Shown: piece after piece, positions 36,075 to 48,361 of the stretch
Numbering within the stretch: position 1 is the stretch's first letter
Layout of the letters: each line of letters begins with the position of its first letter
Assembly: GCF_012524115.1 (NCBI RefSeq)
Contig: NZ_JAAZWB010000092.1
Span: 1-64,000, forward strand
Length of the DNA stretch: 64,000 bases
Reading direction: 5' to 3'
Source of the DNA: Bacillus sp. RO1
GTDB taxonomy: Bacteria; Bacillota; Bacilli; Bacillales; Bacillaceae_I
Position numbers and translations under genes: made by a program
The notes under the pieces: generated by a model
What the model was told of the DNA's origin: nothing
The model's input: the letters and a program-made list of their open reading frames with translations, nothing else
Database searches by the model: none

Positions 36075-36463
36075 TAATGTCGCACAAGAAAAATCAATTT
36101 CAGCAACGGATATACCACAATTGCCATCGACAACTGGACATACAACACCATCTCCACCGAAATCCGCTCCATAATCAAAAGCAACACCGAACATACCACA
36201 CTTGTAGCCATGAGAATGTAAGCAACATGTCCACTTTTCTGATTAATTTCAGCACGCTTCCTCTTCGTCGGACGGTAATGCCTTCTCATCACAGCACGGA
36301 TAATTTCGGATAACCCTAGCAGAATGAACACCACAGGGATGTATTTCAGTTTCCCTGAATTATGTGCTTCCACAAGCAAAAATACTCCAAACAGCATTAT
36401 AAGTATTGGCAAGCCAAAGGCTATAATTGGTTGATCAAATAAGGAATGCTCTTCTTTTTCCAA
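36071..36463 (-). CDS. Four-helix membrane protein, unknown
   Basis: A 130-aa protein with about four membrane helices (IIAFGLPILIMLFGVFLLV, YIPVVFILLGLSEIIRAV, VAYILMATSVVCSVLLLI, VLYVQLSMAIVVYPLLKLIF). I do not recognise a family. The TTG at 36463 is chosen because gggagg lies 8 nt upstream; the longer frame to 36544 lacks such a site. Confidence 0.6.
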   Translation of the reverse strand: MEKEEHSLFDQPIIAFGLPILIMLFGVFLLVEAHNSGKLKYIPVVFILLGLSEIIRAVMRRHYRPTKRKRAEINQKSGHVAYILMATSVVCSVLLLIMERISVEMVLYVQLSMAIVVYPLLKLIFLVRHY

Positions 36464-36539
36464 AACCGTCCCTCCCACCAAAAACACTAGTATGTACAGT
36501 TCCGCATCTAAACTAGAAGCAGTGATATATATGTTAAAA

Positions 36540-36577
36540 TACAAAAGAAGAATCGTTACATTATATGCAACGATTAC
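36540..36577 (-). terminator. Terminator of maa
   Basis: Minus strand aatcgtt and aacgatt with an 11-nt loop, followed by cttcttttgt. Confidence 0.65.
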
Positions 36578-36597
36578 TAGGAAAAATGATAGATTCT

Positions 36598-37161
36598 TTA
36601 TTTTACTTCTATTTCTTTTATGATTTGGGCTGGATTTCCTCCGACGACTACATTTGGAGGCACATCTTTCGTCACAACGGCACCAGATGCGACAACCACA
36701 TTGTCCCCGATTGTGACTCCCGGATTAATAACGGCACTGCCGCCGATCCATACGTTGTTGCCTATTTTGACTGGAATTCCATATTCAGGTCCTTTGTTTC
36801 TTTCAACCGGATCGATAGGATGAGTTGCTGTGTATATATGTACACCTGGCGCAAGCATACAATTATCACCAAACTCCACTTTGCACACATCAAGTATGCA
36901 GCAGTCAAAGTTGGCGAAGAAGTTTTCCCCTACATGAATATTGTATCCATAGTCACAACGGAAGTTCGGTTCCAGGAAGACATTTTCTCCCGTGGATCCA
37001 AAAAGCTCTTTAAGCAGTGCTACTCTTCGGTCACTTTGCGTTTCTGAAGCTTCATTTATTAGTCTACTTAGTCTTCTTGCATTGGCTCTTTCCTTCGTTA
37101 ACTCTGAATCCCATGGTTTGTATAACTCGCCAGCGAGCATTTTTTCTTTTTCAGAAATCAC
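36598..37161 (-). CDS. maa: Maltose/galactoside O-acetyltransferase (left-handed beta helix)
   Basis: A 187-aa hexapeptide-repeat acetyltransferase. The N-terminal maltose-acetyltransferase segment ([15 protein letters not shown]) is followed by beta-helix repeats from residue ~60. The catalytic His is in YTATHPIDP. It transfers acetyl from acetyl-CoA to sugars such as maltose or glucose. A GTG start at 37161 fits the aaggag site. Confidence 0.88.
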   Translation of the reverse strand: MISEKEKMLAGELYKPWDSELTKERANARRLSRLINEASETQSDRRVALLKELFGSTGENVFLEPNFRCDYGYNIHVGENFFANFDCCILDVCKVEFGDNCMLAPGVHIYTATHPIDPVERNKGPEYGIPVKIGNNVWIGGSAVINPGVTIGDNVVVASGAVVTKDVPPNVVVGGNPAQIIKEIEVK

Positions 37162-37197
37162 CTTTATTTACTCCTTCCATTGTTGAAACTTCTCTTA

Positions 37198-38130
37198 TTA
37201 TAAGGGTTTTGTTAATACTTGAAAAACTTCTTGCAAAAAATGTTCATAGTCGAAGCCTAAGGCGATGTGATGGTTACTCTCACTATCCACGTTCATATGA
37301 CGGAAGTCAGCAAATGATTTCCCACGTGTTTTTCCTTCTACAACGACATGCACTTTTTTAGCCAAGTACTGCATCCTCTCTGGATGAGCAGCAGAATAAA
37401 CTGTTAACAAATCATGAAATGGCGCACCTTCCATTCCTGGTACTAGTTTTGAATAGGCTTTTGCATAATAATTTATAATCGGAATGTACATTCCTTTAAA
37501 TTTATTTTTAGTATAGTACTCAAGAGCCTCCGCATAATCATTCGTAATAATTGCCTTTTGAGTGACATTTAGAGGGGTAAGAAAAACTTTCTTACCGTGA
37601 GCTAATAAAAGATTGGCTGAGGTCGGGTCTCCGAAAAAATTTGCTTCGGCTACAGGGGTAACATTTCCAGGAACCATGAAAGCTCCGCCCATAATATGAA
37701 GCTCTTTTACTTCTCCCATTACTTCCCTGTTTAATAAAAAACATGCGGCTAAAGTGGTCGATCTACCTAGGTCGGCAATAACCAAATCTTTATTACGCTT
37801 AATGATATCAAATACCTCACCAAGGTTACGAATTCTAAAATGGTAGGACCCTTTCTTCACTTTTATAGGGCCAATACCGTCCTCTCCATGAATCTCAGGA
37901 TAGTAGTTGGCAAGTTCTCCGGAGACCGGCATTTCTGCACCATTGAAAATGGGGATGTCCATCCTGCCAGCCAAATGCAAAATATGAGCTGCATTATAGG
38001 CAGCAGTGATCTTATCCACATTTCCGTAGCTGCATACAAGACCAAGTACTTCTATTTCGGGATGAAGTAGCGCATAGATTAAAGCCATCGCATCATCAAT
38101 TCCAGGATCACAGAAAATAAGCAGCTTCAT
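37198..38130 (-). CDS. Nucleoside hydrolase (IunH/inosine-uridine type)
   Basis: A 310-aa enzyme that cleaves the N-glycosidic bond of nucleosides for salvage. The calcium-binding DPGIDDA motif is at residues 8-14, preceded by Cys instead of the usual DTD, so one of the canonical Asp residues is absent. Other family features are HIMGGAF, the AEANFFGDP segment and the active-site His region near SNHHIALGFDY. The lone gene gives no clue to substrate preference. Confidence 0.87.
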   Translation of the reverse strand: MKLLIFCDPGIDDAMALIYALLHPEIEVLGLVCSYGNVDKITAAYNAAHILHLAGRMDIPIFNGAEMPVSGELANYYPEIHGEDGIGPIKVKKGSYHFRIRNLGEVFDIIKRNKDLVIADLGRSTTLAACFLLNREVMGEVKELHIMGGAFMVPGNVTPVAEANFFGDPTSANLLLAHGKKVFLTPLNVTQKAIITNDYAEALEYYTKNKFKGMYIPIINYYAKAYSKLVPGMEGAPFHDLLTVYSAAHPERMQYLAKKVHVVVEGKTRGKSFADFRHMNVDSESNHHIALGFDYEHFLQEVFQVLTKPL

Positions 38131-38238
38131 ACATCATTCCTCCCAATATCCTATTATTGTAAAATATTAGGTGAGATGTAAAATTATGTGATTCAAAAGA
38201 TGTATTTCTTCTACCCCTTTATACACGGGCCTCAAAAC

Positions 38239-39165
38239 CTACATGAAATCAAAATAATACCGGATAACATGAAAGAAAATTGGAGCAGAATATGCAAGGC
38301 TATCCACTCTCGTTAAATAACTTTTCTTCAGCACAGCTGCTTTTTCATCATCACCCACTAACAGATCGCGCTTCAATACCGATACTGCCAAACTGCCTCC
38401 AAAACAAGCAACGCTAATTATTAAACCCGATAATAACCCGAACAACTCATTTAAAGGAGTCAAATAGGCAAACAGATTATAGGAAACTCCTGTTGTGACA
38501 AAAGTTGAAATGAGAAAGCCCTCCCAGGTGATGTTCGGGTTGGATGATGGAATAACCTTCTTTTTTCCAATATAAAGCGAAATCAAATATTGTATCACAT
38601 CATGTAATTGGGTCAGCACAACCAAATATAAGACAAGGTTCGCACCATACTCCGGGGTTGCAACTTGATAGAAAGCCAGGTGACTCAGACCGAATACCAT
38701 GAGCATCAATCCCCATTGTGTGGAGGAGACGGAGCGAAGGAAACCAACCGTTCCTTTCCCAAGTATTCTTGGAAGCGGTAAGAAAAGGAAAACATAAACT
38801 GGGATAAACACGATGAACATGCCGTACCATCCGATATAGATCCAATAAAACTGAATGGGAATAGAGAGATACGCCCATAAAAATAATTGCCTGTCAACCT
38901 TACGGGTTCGCAATATCGAGAAATACTCTTTTAATGAAAAAAAACATAAAAACATAAGGGCAAATAAAGATACCATTGGATGAAACAACGTCGCAATGCT
39001 AAATACTGCAAGCATACCCCACCACGTTTTTACCCGCACAGATAAATCTGAGAAATCCTTAGACGTTGTATTCCTTTTTACTATGTAAAAGATCGAACTA
39101 AACACACTTAATCCAAATGCAATAACCAATAATGTTATGACTGCCTCTTTCTCGAAAATAAACAT
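38239..39165 (-). CDS. CdsA-like phosphatidate cytidylyltransferase family membrane protein
   Basis: A 308-aa protein with about eight membrane helices. The C-terminal region (SLAVSVLKRDLLVGDDE ... YLTRVDSLAYSAPIFFHVIRYY) retains the KRD and RVDS parts of the CDP-diglyceride synthetase signature, but lacks the PGHGG part. It could make CDP-diacylglycerol or act on another lipid. It is probably an additional copy rather than the housekeeping CdsA, which usually lies with dxr. Confidence 0.75.
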   Translation of the reverse strand: MFIFEKEAVITLLVIAFGLSVFSSIFYIVKRNTTSKDFSDLSVRVKTWWGMLAVFSIATLFHPMVSLFALMFLCFFSLKEYFSILRTRKVDRQLFLWAYLSIPIQFYWIYIGWYGMFIVFIPVYVFLFLPLPRILGKGTVGFLRSVSSTQWGLMLMVFGLSHLAFYQVATPEYGANLVLYLVVLTQLHDVIQYLISLYIGKKKVIPSSNPNITWEGFLISTFVTTGVSYNLFAYLTPLNELFGLLSGLIISVACFGGSLAVSVLKRDLLVGDDEKAAVLKKSYLTRVDSLAYSAPIFFHVIRYYFDFM

Positions 39166-39273
39166 AATAATCCCCCTATCTACCTATTATTATGAAATTA
39201 ATGGTTAATTTTGGTCAAGAGAAATTATATAATATTTATAATAGTAGAAATAATTCTTTCAAAGGTGTGGGGA

Positions 39274-39828
39274 ATGTTGGGAGATACATATGTATTCATA
39301 TTACTTACTGATACTGGTACCTTATTTACCAAATCCATAAAGAAATACACGAAAGCCCCATATAACCATGTCTCTCTTTCATTTGACATTGAATTAAAGG
39401 AGTTATACAGCTTTGGTAGAAAACGACCAAGTAACCCTTTTAACGGCGGATTTGTTCGGGAAGATGTGGAGAATGGAACGTATAGAAAGTATCCGGGTAC
39501 AACATGTGTGATATATAAAATGGCCGTAACTCAACGAGAAGTGGAAAAAATGAGGAGAATCATTGGGGTTTTTCAAAAGAAAGAAACAAAGTGGTTCTAT
39601 AATTTGCTCGGCGTAATTGGCGTTTCAATAAACGAGCCGGTAGAAATAGACTCCAGTTATTTCTGTTCCCAGTTCGTCTCAGATGTTCTTCACCGCTCCG
39701 GTATCAAGTTATGGGATAAACTCCCCTCCCTAGTGACCCCTGATGATTTCAGGAAAAGCGACCGGCTAGAAAGGATTTACGAAGGTAAACTTTATGACTA
39801 TCAACCTGTAAAATTGCGAATAATGTAA
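39274..39828 (+). CDS. Papain-like (NlpC/P60 or YiiX type) hydrolase-fold protein
   Basis: A 184-aa protein. His in NHVSLSF (about residue 32) and Cys in SSYFCSQFVSDVL (about 134) give a Cys/His pair in the order typical of circularly permuted NlpC/P60-like proteins (YiiX/YaeF group). Substrate unknown; it may act on lipids or wall peptides. The ATG at 39274 follows an aaagg site; the frame extends upstream to a TTG at 39211, which has no such site. Confidence 0.7.
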   Translation: MLGDTYVFILLTDTGTLFTKSIKKYTKAPYNHVSLSFDIELKELYSFGRKRPSNPFNGGFVREDVENGTYRKYPGTTCVIYKMAVTQREVEKMRRIIGVFQKKETKWFYNLLGVIGVSINEPVEIDSSYFCSQFVSDVLHRSGIKLWDKLPSLVTPDDFRKSDRLERIYEGKLYDYQPVKLRIM

Positions 39829-39868
39829 AAAAGGGAGGAAGCTTTATCTGGCTCCTCCCGCTCTTTTT
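39828..39868. terminator. Bidirectional terminator between the papain-like and lipoprotein genes
   Basis: Plus strand gggagga and tcctccc form a stem with A- and T-runs on both sides, serving two convergent genes. Confidence 0.78.
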
Positions 39869-40833
39869 TAGTAGCTGCCTTGCTGTTCCATTTGTTCAAG
39901 GTCTTCTTGTGTTATTTCCTGTGCATTATCAATGACTTCTTGAGGAACAGTAATTTCCCCTACTTCATCAAAGTTCGTTAATGTTGAATCCATCACTTGA
40001 ATGCTTGACACCGTTTCCCCGTCAACATCCATTTCCATATCCATATTTAATAAAACCTTTGTTTGATAAAAGCTTTCTTTATCAATATGAACCAAATAAC
40101 TTAATTGGTTAACTGTCATCATGGAGAGCATTTCTTGCATCATCTCCCCCATGCCGTCTCCCATCATACCGCCAAACATTCCAACCAATTCATTGAATTG
40201 TTCACCAGACCCTTCAAAGTTCAACACATAGTGATCTTCTTCTTCTGTCATTGTTATCTTATCAGTGTAGTCTTTCAGCATCTCCAACTGTTCTGCCGGA
40301 TTTCCTTGCATTTCGGACATTGCGTTTAACTGAGCTGTAAATTCTTCCGGCATTTTATACCATTGTCCAGCCATGGAATCGTATACAAAGAAACCGTCTT
40401 CAGAGAAATACGATTCATTTTCCATGCCATCCATCATTCCATCAGCATCTTCAATGGATGTCACCTGATACATAGCCATTGGATTTAAAGACATATCAGT
40501 TGTCGTGGTGGTAACCATTTTAATAGTCTCTTCATTTGCCATAGAAATTTTCTGATCTGAGATCATTTCCATTGAATAGCTAGAAAGTCCAGCCATCGCT
40601 TCAGTGGATTTTTGTAGAACTTCCTCTGCAGTCAGGGCATGTTGTTCTTCTGTTTCTTCTGTCGCATCAACTTCTTCTACCTCAGTAGCCGAATTAGTTG
40701 TTCCCTCGTTAGTCATCTCTTCCGCTTCTGCATTCCCCTCAACATTCCCACTGGCCCCATTGGAGGAATTGCCGCAAGCTGTTAGTAACATGACAGCCAG
40801 GATTCCCACCAACACCAATTTCAAAGCTTTCAC
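39868..40833 (-). CDS. Lipoprotein with LolA-like fold (DUF6612 type)
   Basis: A 321-aa lipoprotein: signal peptide with lipobox LLTACG (Cys at ~20), an acidic Glu/Thr/Asn linker (~25-70), and a domain that starts LTAEEVLQKSTEAMAGLSSYSMEM and ends near residue 300, like the LppX/LolA-type sensors assigned to DUF6612. A Met-rich stretch (MFGGMMGDGMGEMMQEMLSMM) is unusual. The role is unknown. Confidence 0.72.
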   Translation of the reverse strand: MKALKLVLVGILAVMLLTACGNSSNGASGNVEGNAEAEEMTNEGTTNSATEVEEVDATEETEEQHALTAEEVLQKSTEAMAGLSSYSMEMISDQKISMANEETIKMVTTTTTDMSLNPMAMYQVTSIEDADGMMDGMENESYFSEDGFFVYDSMAGQWYKMPEEFTAQLNAMSEMQGNPAEQLEMLKDYTDKITMTEEEDHYVLNFEGSGEQFNELVGMFGGMMGDGMGEMMQEMLSMMTVNQLSYLVHIDKESFYQTKVLLNMDMEMDVDGETVSSIQVMDSTLTNFDEVGEITVPQEVIDNAQEITQEDLEQMEQQGSY

Positions 40834-41058
40834 ATAATCCTCTCCTATTCCCTTTTGTGTTTTATAGACTATTTTCTTTTACCCCTTTACAGGATAAAAA
40901 TAACAGTAATAACAAAAAGTTATATTCTTCTAGTAAACTCTTTGTTTTCCTAATAATTATACGAGATGGGATGCTAGTAAGTTTCAGAAATGGGTATATT
41001 TAGTAGAATGTACCTAGTATATGAATGTCTATTTAATATTGCTTCCTTTTCCAGAGGG

Positions 41059-41162
41059 GATTCTGGCTTATAGAACGCTTCTATTAGACAGTTCTCCCTC
41101 TTCAGACACAGGTTCGGGCGAATAGAACGCTTCTATTAGACAGTTCTCCCTCTTCAGACGGA
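41059..41162. repeat. Left flank of array B: two 52-bp units of a third type
   Basis: The motif atagaacgcttctattagac starts at 41070 and again at 41122, 52 bp apart, in phase with the main array that begins at 41163. Copy 2 folds as AATAGAA and TTCTATT around cgc. On the opposite strand a purine-rich gaagagggagaa precedes the hairpin, as in the other unit types. Confidence 0.88.
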
Positions 41163-41838
41163 GTGTATGACGACCAATGAGGGTGAAAAAGCAGAGGAGA
41201 CGTCGTCTTAGGAGGTGTATGACGACCGGTGAAGGTGAAAAAGCAGAGGAATGGTCGTCATAGGGAGTGTATGACGACCGGTGAAGGTGAAAAAGCAGAG
41301 GAGACGTCGTCTTAGGAGGTGTATGACGACCGGTGAAGGTGAAAAAGCAGAGGAATGGTCGTCATAGGAGGTGTATGACGACCGGTGAGGGTGAAAAAGC
41401 AGAGGAGACGTCGTCATAGGGAGTGTATGACGACCGGTGAAGGTGAAAAAGCAGAGGAGACGTCGTCATAGGGAGTGTATGACGACCGGTGAAGGTGAAA
41501 AAGCAGAGGAGCGGTCGTCATAGGGAGTGTATGACGACCGGTGAAGGTGAAAAAGCAGAGGAGACGTCGTCATAGGAGGTGTATGACGACCGGTGAAGGT
41601 GAAAAAGCAGAGGAGACGTCGTCATACGGAGTGTATGACGACCGGTGAGGGTGAAAAAGCAGAGGAGTGGTCGTCATAGGGAGTGTATGACGACCGGTGA
41701 AGGTGAAAAAGTAGAGGAGCGGTCGTCATAGGACGTGTATGACGACCGGTGAAGGTAAAAAAGCAGAGGAGACGTCGTCATAGGACGTGTATGACGACCG
41801 GTGAAGGTAAAAAAGCAGAGGAGACGTCGTCATAGGCG
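41163..41838. repeat. 52-bp tandem repeat array B, 13 units without indels
   Basis: The unit start gtgtatgacgacc occurs at 41163 and then every 52 bp to 41787, 13 units in all with no insertion or deletion. Each unit has tatgacgac, a purine-rich core (ggtgaaggtgaaaaagcag then aggag) and gtcgtcata; adjoining units form a 9-10-bp hairpin around gggagtg. Substitutions cluster at the cgtcgtc/ggtcgtc junction, and several units keep pairing (gacc with ggtc). It fills the gap between leuD and the lipoprotein gene. Confidence 0.97.
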
Positions 41839-41895
41839 ATTAATCCTTAGAACTCTTTGTAACTATTTTTATACATTAATATGGACTTGACTTTC

Positions 41896-41975
41896 AAACG
41901 GAGTTTCGGGCTTATAGAACCCTTCTATTAGACAGTTCTCCCTCTTCAGATACAGGTTCGGGCTTATAAACCTGA
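41896..41975. repeat. Right flank of array B: third-type units
   Basis: ttcgggcttata occurs at 41905 and 41957, again 52 bp apart, with atagaac, cttctattagacag and ctccctcttcaga between them. The second unit is cut short. Between 41839 and 41895 nothing is recognised. Confidence 0.8.
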
Positions 41976-41995
41976 CTATCAAATACATTTACACA

Positions 41996-42033
41996 GCAAA
42001 AAGCCATCAACCCTTTAAAAGAGATGATGGTCT
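41996..42033 (-). terminator. Terminator of the ilv-leu operon
   Basis: Minus strand gaccatca and tgatggct pair with a loop of about 15 nt, followed by a U-run, just after the leuD stop. Confidence 0.75.
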
Positions 42034-42042
42034 TCTCCAATT

Positions 42043-42633
42043 TTAGTAGACTATTCTAGTTTGCTCATAATCACAAATCTCTTCCATATACATTTCGGTC
42101 AGGCCAATATCGTCCAGTCCTTTTAACAGCATCCGCTTCCGATATTCATCTGCTTCAAAATGGTACTTCACATCATCTCCAACACAAACCTCCTGGAACT
42201 CAAGATCCACCTCCAGTTCGAGAGTCTGATTAGAAGCTTTCTCAAAAAGCTCCTCCACCTCTGCTTCTTTTAACACAACCGGTAAGATTCCATTTTTAAA
42301 GCAGTTGTTATAAAAGATATCTGCAAAAGATGGTGCAATGACCACCTTGATTCCATAATCTTTCAAAGCCCATGGTGCGTGTTCACGAGAAGATCCACAG
42401 CCAAAATTCTTTCGTGCCAGAAGAATCGAAGCACCTTCGAATTTCGGGTCATTCATAATAAAGGAATGATTCTTTTCTCCACTTGCTTCAAAGCGCCAAT
42501 CATAAAAGAGAAATTGACCAAATCCTGTTCGTTCTATTCTCTTCAAAAATTGCTTCGGAATAATTTGATCAGTATCGACGTTGGCTTTATCCAAGGGGAT
42601 AACTTTTCCGATATGATTGATGAGTGCTTCCAT
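42043..42633 (-). CDS. leuD: 3-isopropylmalate dehydratase small subunit
   Basis: A 196-aa subunit that with LeuC isomerises 2- to 3-isopropylmalate in leucine synthesis. Family features are [18 protein letters not shown] (15-32) and the swivel-domain motif [19 protein letters not shown]. The start overlaps the leuC stop by 1 nt (TAATG). It is the last gene of the operon. Confidence 0.95.
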   Translation of the reverse strand: MEALINHIGKVIPLDKANVDTDQIIPKQFLKRIERTGFGQFLFYDWRFEASGEKNHSFIMNDPKFEGASILLARKNFGCGSSREHAPWALKDYGIKVVIAPSFADIFYNNCFKNGILPVVLKEAEVEELFEKASNQTLELEVDLEFQEVCVGDDVKYHFEADEYRKRMLLKGLDDIGLTEMYMEEICDYEQTRIVY

Positions 42634-44054
42634 TAGACCACCTCCTCTTTTTCATATCGCCATTCATTCACATTGACAAATCGGCCGCTAATCGCAGCAG
42701 CAGCGGCCATCGCAGGACTGACCAAATGCGTGCGGGCACCTCTTCCTTGTCTGCCTTCAAAATTGCGGTTAGAGGTAGAAGCGCATCTTTTCCCTGGAGG
42801 AACCACATCTGGATTCATACTGAGGCACATGCTGCACCCAGCTTCTCTCCATTCAAATCCCGCCTCTAAAAACACCTCGTGAAGCCCTTCTTCTTCAGCC
42901 TGTTTTTTCACCTGTTTGGAGCCCGGAACGACAAGCGCGGTAACTTGCGGTGAAACGGACCTTCCTTTTACCACTTCAGCAGCTTTCCGTAAATCTTCAA
43001 TCCGTGAATTGGTACAGGAACCGATGAACACATAATCAATGGCAATATCAGAAATCTTCATACCAGGTGTCAGCCCCATATAGTCGATTGCTTGTGCGAC
43101 AGATTTTCTTTCCCCTTCATTTTTATAAGTAGCAGGATCCGGCACCCTACCACTGATACTTGTACCCATTGAGGGATTTGTCCCCCATGTCACCTGAGGT
43201 TCTAAATTTGTAATGTCAAATTGGATTTCTTTATCATAAACCGCACCCTCATCTGAGCGTAATGCGTACCATTCCACTTCCGCCTTGTCGCGTTTCTCCC
43301 CGACAGGAGCATATTTCCTTCCTTTTAAATAGGAGAAAGTCGTTTCATCCGGTGCCACAAGTCCAGCGCGAGCACCTGCTTCAATAGCCATATTACAGAT
43401 GGTCATGCGTTCCTCCATGGACATCTCTTCAATTACCTTACCAGTAAATTCAAGCACATACCCTGTGCCGAAATCCGTACCATATTTTGCGATTACCGCT
43501 AAGATGAGATCTTTGGCAGATACTCCTAGTGGCCTGAGACCCGTAAAATCAATTTTCAAAGTCTTAGGTTTTGACTGCCACAAGCATTGGGTGGCAAGGA
43601 CATGTTCGACTTCACTTGTACCAATTCCAAATGCCAAGGCACCAAAAGCTCCATGAGTGGAGGTATGGCTGTCACCGCACACGATGGTTTTGCCTGGTAA
43701 TGTCAAGCCTAGTTCAGGTCCGATTACATGGACAATTCCTTGTTCTGTACTGTGGAGGTCTGCAAGTCTAATTCCAAACTCTTTGCAATTTGCTTCAAGT
43801 GTCGTCATTTGCTTGGATGCGATTTCGTCTGTCACATGGAACGGGTTTATCGTTGGGACGTTATGGTCCATGGTTGCAAATGTTAGGTCTGGTTGTCTTA
43901 CTTTTCTTCCTGATAGACGGAGTCCCTCGAATGCTTGAGGAGAGGTGACTTCGTGCACCAAGTGGAGGTCAATGTACAACAGACTTGGTTTGTTCTCCTC
44001 ATTTACTACTATATGACGATCCCAGATTTTCTCGAATAGTGTTCTTGGCTGCAT
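42633..44054 (-). CDS. leuC: 3-isopropylmalate dehydratase large subunit
   Basis: A 473-aa aconitase-family enzyme with a [4Fe-4S] cluster; cysteines occur in [13 protein letters not shown] and [10 protein letters not shown]. The ATG at 44054 ([16 protein letters not shown]) has a ggaaggtg site and gives the normal length. The frame stays open another 53 codons upstream to 44213, but that segment comes from the dispersed repeat at 44098-44226 and reads Arg-rich nonsense. Confidence 0.95.
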   Translation of the reverse strand: MQPRTLFEKIWDRHIVVNEENKPSLLYIDLHLVHEVTSPQAFEGLRLSGRKVRQPDLTFATMDHNVPTINPFHVTDEIASKQMTTLEANCKEFGIRLADLHSTEQGIVHVIGPELGLTLPGKTIVCGDSHTSTHGAFGALAFGIGTSEVEHVLATQCLWQSKPKTLKIDFTGLRPLGVSAKDLILAVIAKYGTDFGTGYVLEFTGKVIEEMSMEERMTICNMAIEAGARAGLVAPDETTFSYLKGRKYAPVGEKRDKAEVEWYALRSDEGAVYDKEIQFDITNLEPQVTWGTNPSMGTSISGRVPDPATYKNEGERKSVAQAIDYMGLTPGMKISDIAIDYVFIGSCTNSRIEDLRKAAEVVKGRSVSPQVTALVVPGSKQVKKQAEEEGLHEVFLEAGFEWREAGCSMCLSMNPDVVPPGKRCASTSNRNFEGRQGRGARTHLVSPAMAAAAAISGRFVNVNEWRYEKEEVV

Positions 44055-44097
44055 GTCACTCACCTTCCGATTTTCATAATTATCTCTGTTTAACTCC

Positions 44098-44226
44098 TTT
44101 CGATTTCCGTTCCAGGTGTTCGCTTTCCGCGGGACGATGCTTGAGCCTCCTCGGCTTCGCCTGCGGGGTCTCAACCAACCGTTACTCCCCCGCTGGAGTC
44201 TCACACCTTGCACTTCAATCTACAGG
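44098..44226. repeat. Dispersed ~130-bp repeat in the leuB-leuC gap
   Basis: Starts tcgatttccgttccagg, then ttcgctttccgcggg, gagcctcctcggcttcgcc, ggggtctcaaccaaccgt and ends ggagtctcacaccttgcac and ctacagg. Shared with copies at 47945-48073 and, inverted, 51911-52039. The ends are partly inverted (ttccagg ... caggtg). Confidence 0.85.
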
Positions 44227-44251
44227 TGAATTCTTTTACTTTGTAACCTTG

Positions 44252-45339
44252 CTAGTTCTTTATCGGTGCTCTTAGGTAGCTTCTTACGGCTTCTCCCATT
44301 TGGACCGTTCCTAGGACGCGTTCCCATTCTGTGCCGATGTCATGGGTGCGGTAGCCTTCCTCTAGTGCAAGGTCTACTGCTTTTTCGACAGAGGCTGCTT
44401 CTTCCTCTAATCCGAGGGAATGCCTGAGTAGCATGGCCGCTGAAAGGATGGTAGCCAATGGATTGGCAATATTTTTGCCGGCTATATCAGGAGCAGTACC
44501 GTGGATCGGTTCGTAAAGGCCTGGACCCTCTACCCCGAGACTTGCGGAAGGCAACATGCCAAGGGAGCCCGTCAGCATGGAGGCTTCATCGCTTAATATG
44601 TCTCCAAACATGTTTTCTGTCACGATTACATCAAAATGCCGTGGATTTCTAACCAATTGCATGGCCGCATTGTCTACTAACATGTGGTCTAATTGAACAT
44701 CTGGGTATTCTTTTGCAATCCGATTAGCCGTTTCCCTCCATAGCCTGCTGCTCTCCAACACATTTGCTTTATCAACAGATGTAAGTTTTTTCTTTCTTCC
44801 TTGCGCGACTTCAAATCCTTTTCGTATGATGCGATCGATTTCTTTTTCCGTATAGTGAAGGGTATCGATTACTTCAAGTCCATCCTTCCCTTGTCTTCTT
44901 TCACGGGGAGACCCAAAATAAATCCCTCCTGTCAGTTCCCTTACTATTAAGATATCTGTATCTAAAACCACTTCTCTTTTTAAGGGAGATGCATGGATTA
45001 GAGATTCAAAAAGTGAGACAGGGCGGAGATTGGCATAAAGTTTTAACTGTTTGCGAATTCCTAGCAATCCAGCTTCAGGCCTTCTTTCAGGAGTTTCTTG
45101 GTCCCATTTTGGACCGCCTACCGCTCCTAAAAGAACCGCGTGGCTGTTTTTACATATTTCCACCGTTTCTTGTGGAAGGGGAGTTCCTGTCTCATCGACA
45201 GCAACTCCCCCGATCTTGCCATAGTTAAACGTAAATGTATGCTGAAAGTTGTTAGCCACCTGCTCTAATACAAGGACAGCTTCCCTTGTCACTTCCGGGC
45301 CGATTCCGTCACCAGGCAGGACGCTGATGGTAAACTGAC

Positions 45340-45343
<4 letters not shown>
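44252..45343 (-). CDS. leuB: 3-isopropylmalate dehydrogenase
   Basis: A 363-aa NAD-dependent beta-decarboxylating dehydrogenase of leucine synthesis. Motifs: [15 protein letters not shown] (9-23), [16 protein letters not shown], the catalytic Lys/Asp region [29 protein letters not shown], and [18 protein letters not shown]. Its ATG overlaps the leuA stop (ATGA). The gap to leuC is 197 nt and carries a dispersed repeat. Confidence 0.95.
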
Positions 45344-47902
<2,559 letters not shown>

Positions 47903-47944
47903 TTAAATTCCTCCTTGGAAAATATAAGTATTTGAACGAACTCC

Positions 47945-48073
47945 CGTTGACTTTCGTTCCAGGCGTTCGCTTATCCAGTGGACGGTGCTTGAGCCTCCTC
48001 ACAACGCTTCAGGGGTCTCAACCAACCGTTATTCCCCCGCTGGAGTCTCACGCCTTGCACTACAGTCAACAGG
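47945..48073. repeat. Dispersed ~130-bp repeat in the ilvN-ilvC gap
   Basis: Same orientation as the copy at 44098-44226: cgttgactttcgttccagg at the left, gcttgagcctcctc and aggggtctcaaccaaccgtt inside, ggagtctcacgccttgcac and gtcaacagg at the right. The ends cgttgact and agtcaac are inverted. Confidence 0.85.
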
Positions 48074-48103
48074 TCATACCACTCTAACTTTAAGAATATT
48101 CCG

Positions 48104-48361
48104 TTAATTTGTTAGAGCAATTTGCTCGGATATATCGGTGATTTGGATGACGTCAATTTGTTTGTCTAGTTGGAGCTTTATTTTCTCCACTTCTTGTTCC
48201 TCGACCACGTTAACAACGATGGTCATGAGTGAAATCGAGGATTCATTGACAGGTGCTACTGCCAGGCTTTCAATGTTCAATCCCTTTCTCAAAAAAAGAT
48301 TGGTCAATCGATTCAAAACTCCAAGTTGGTTGTTTACTAGGAGCGACAATGTACGCTTCAT
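48104..48361 (-). CDS. ilvN: Acetolactate synthase small subunit, ACT domain only
   Basis: Regulatory subunit of acetolactate synthase. From the ATG at 48361, which overlaps the ilvB stop by 4 nt (ATGA), it is only 85 aa: one ACT domain ([32 protein letters not shown]). The usual Bacillus protein is about 170 aa with a second C-terminal domain. The frame closes normally and a repeat element begins 30 nt later, so the short form may be native (E. coli IlvM and IlvN are similarly short) or a truncation. Confidence 0.88.
   Translation of the reverse strand: MKRTLSLLVNNQLGVLNRLTNLFLRKGLNIESLAVAPVNESSISLMTIVVNVVEEQEVEKIKLQLDKQIDVIQITDISEQIALTN

Noticed and set aside
41208-41417. 69-aa open frame within array B
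   Set aside because: It is a by-product of the 52-bp repeats, has no ribosome binding site and reads as a simple repeat.
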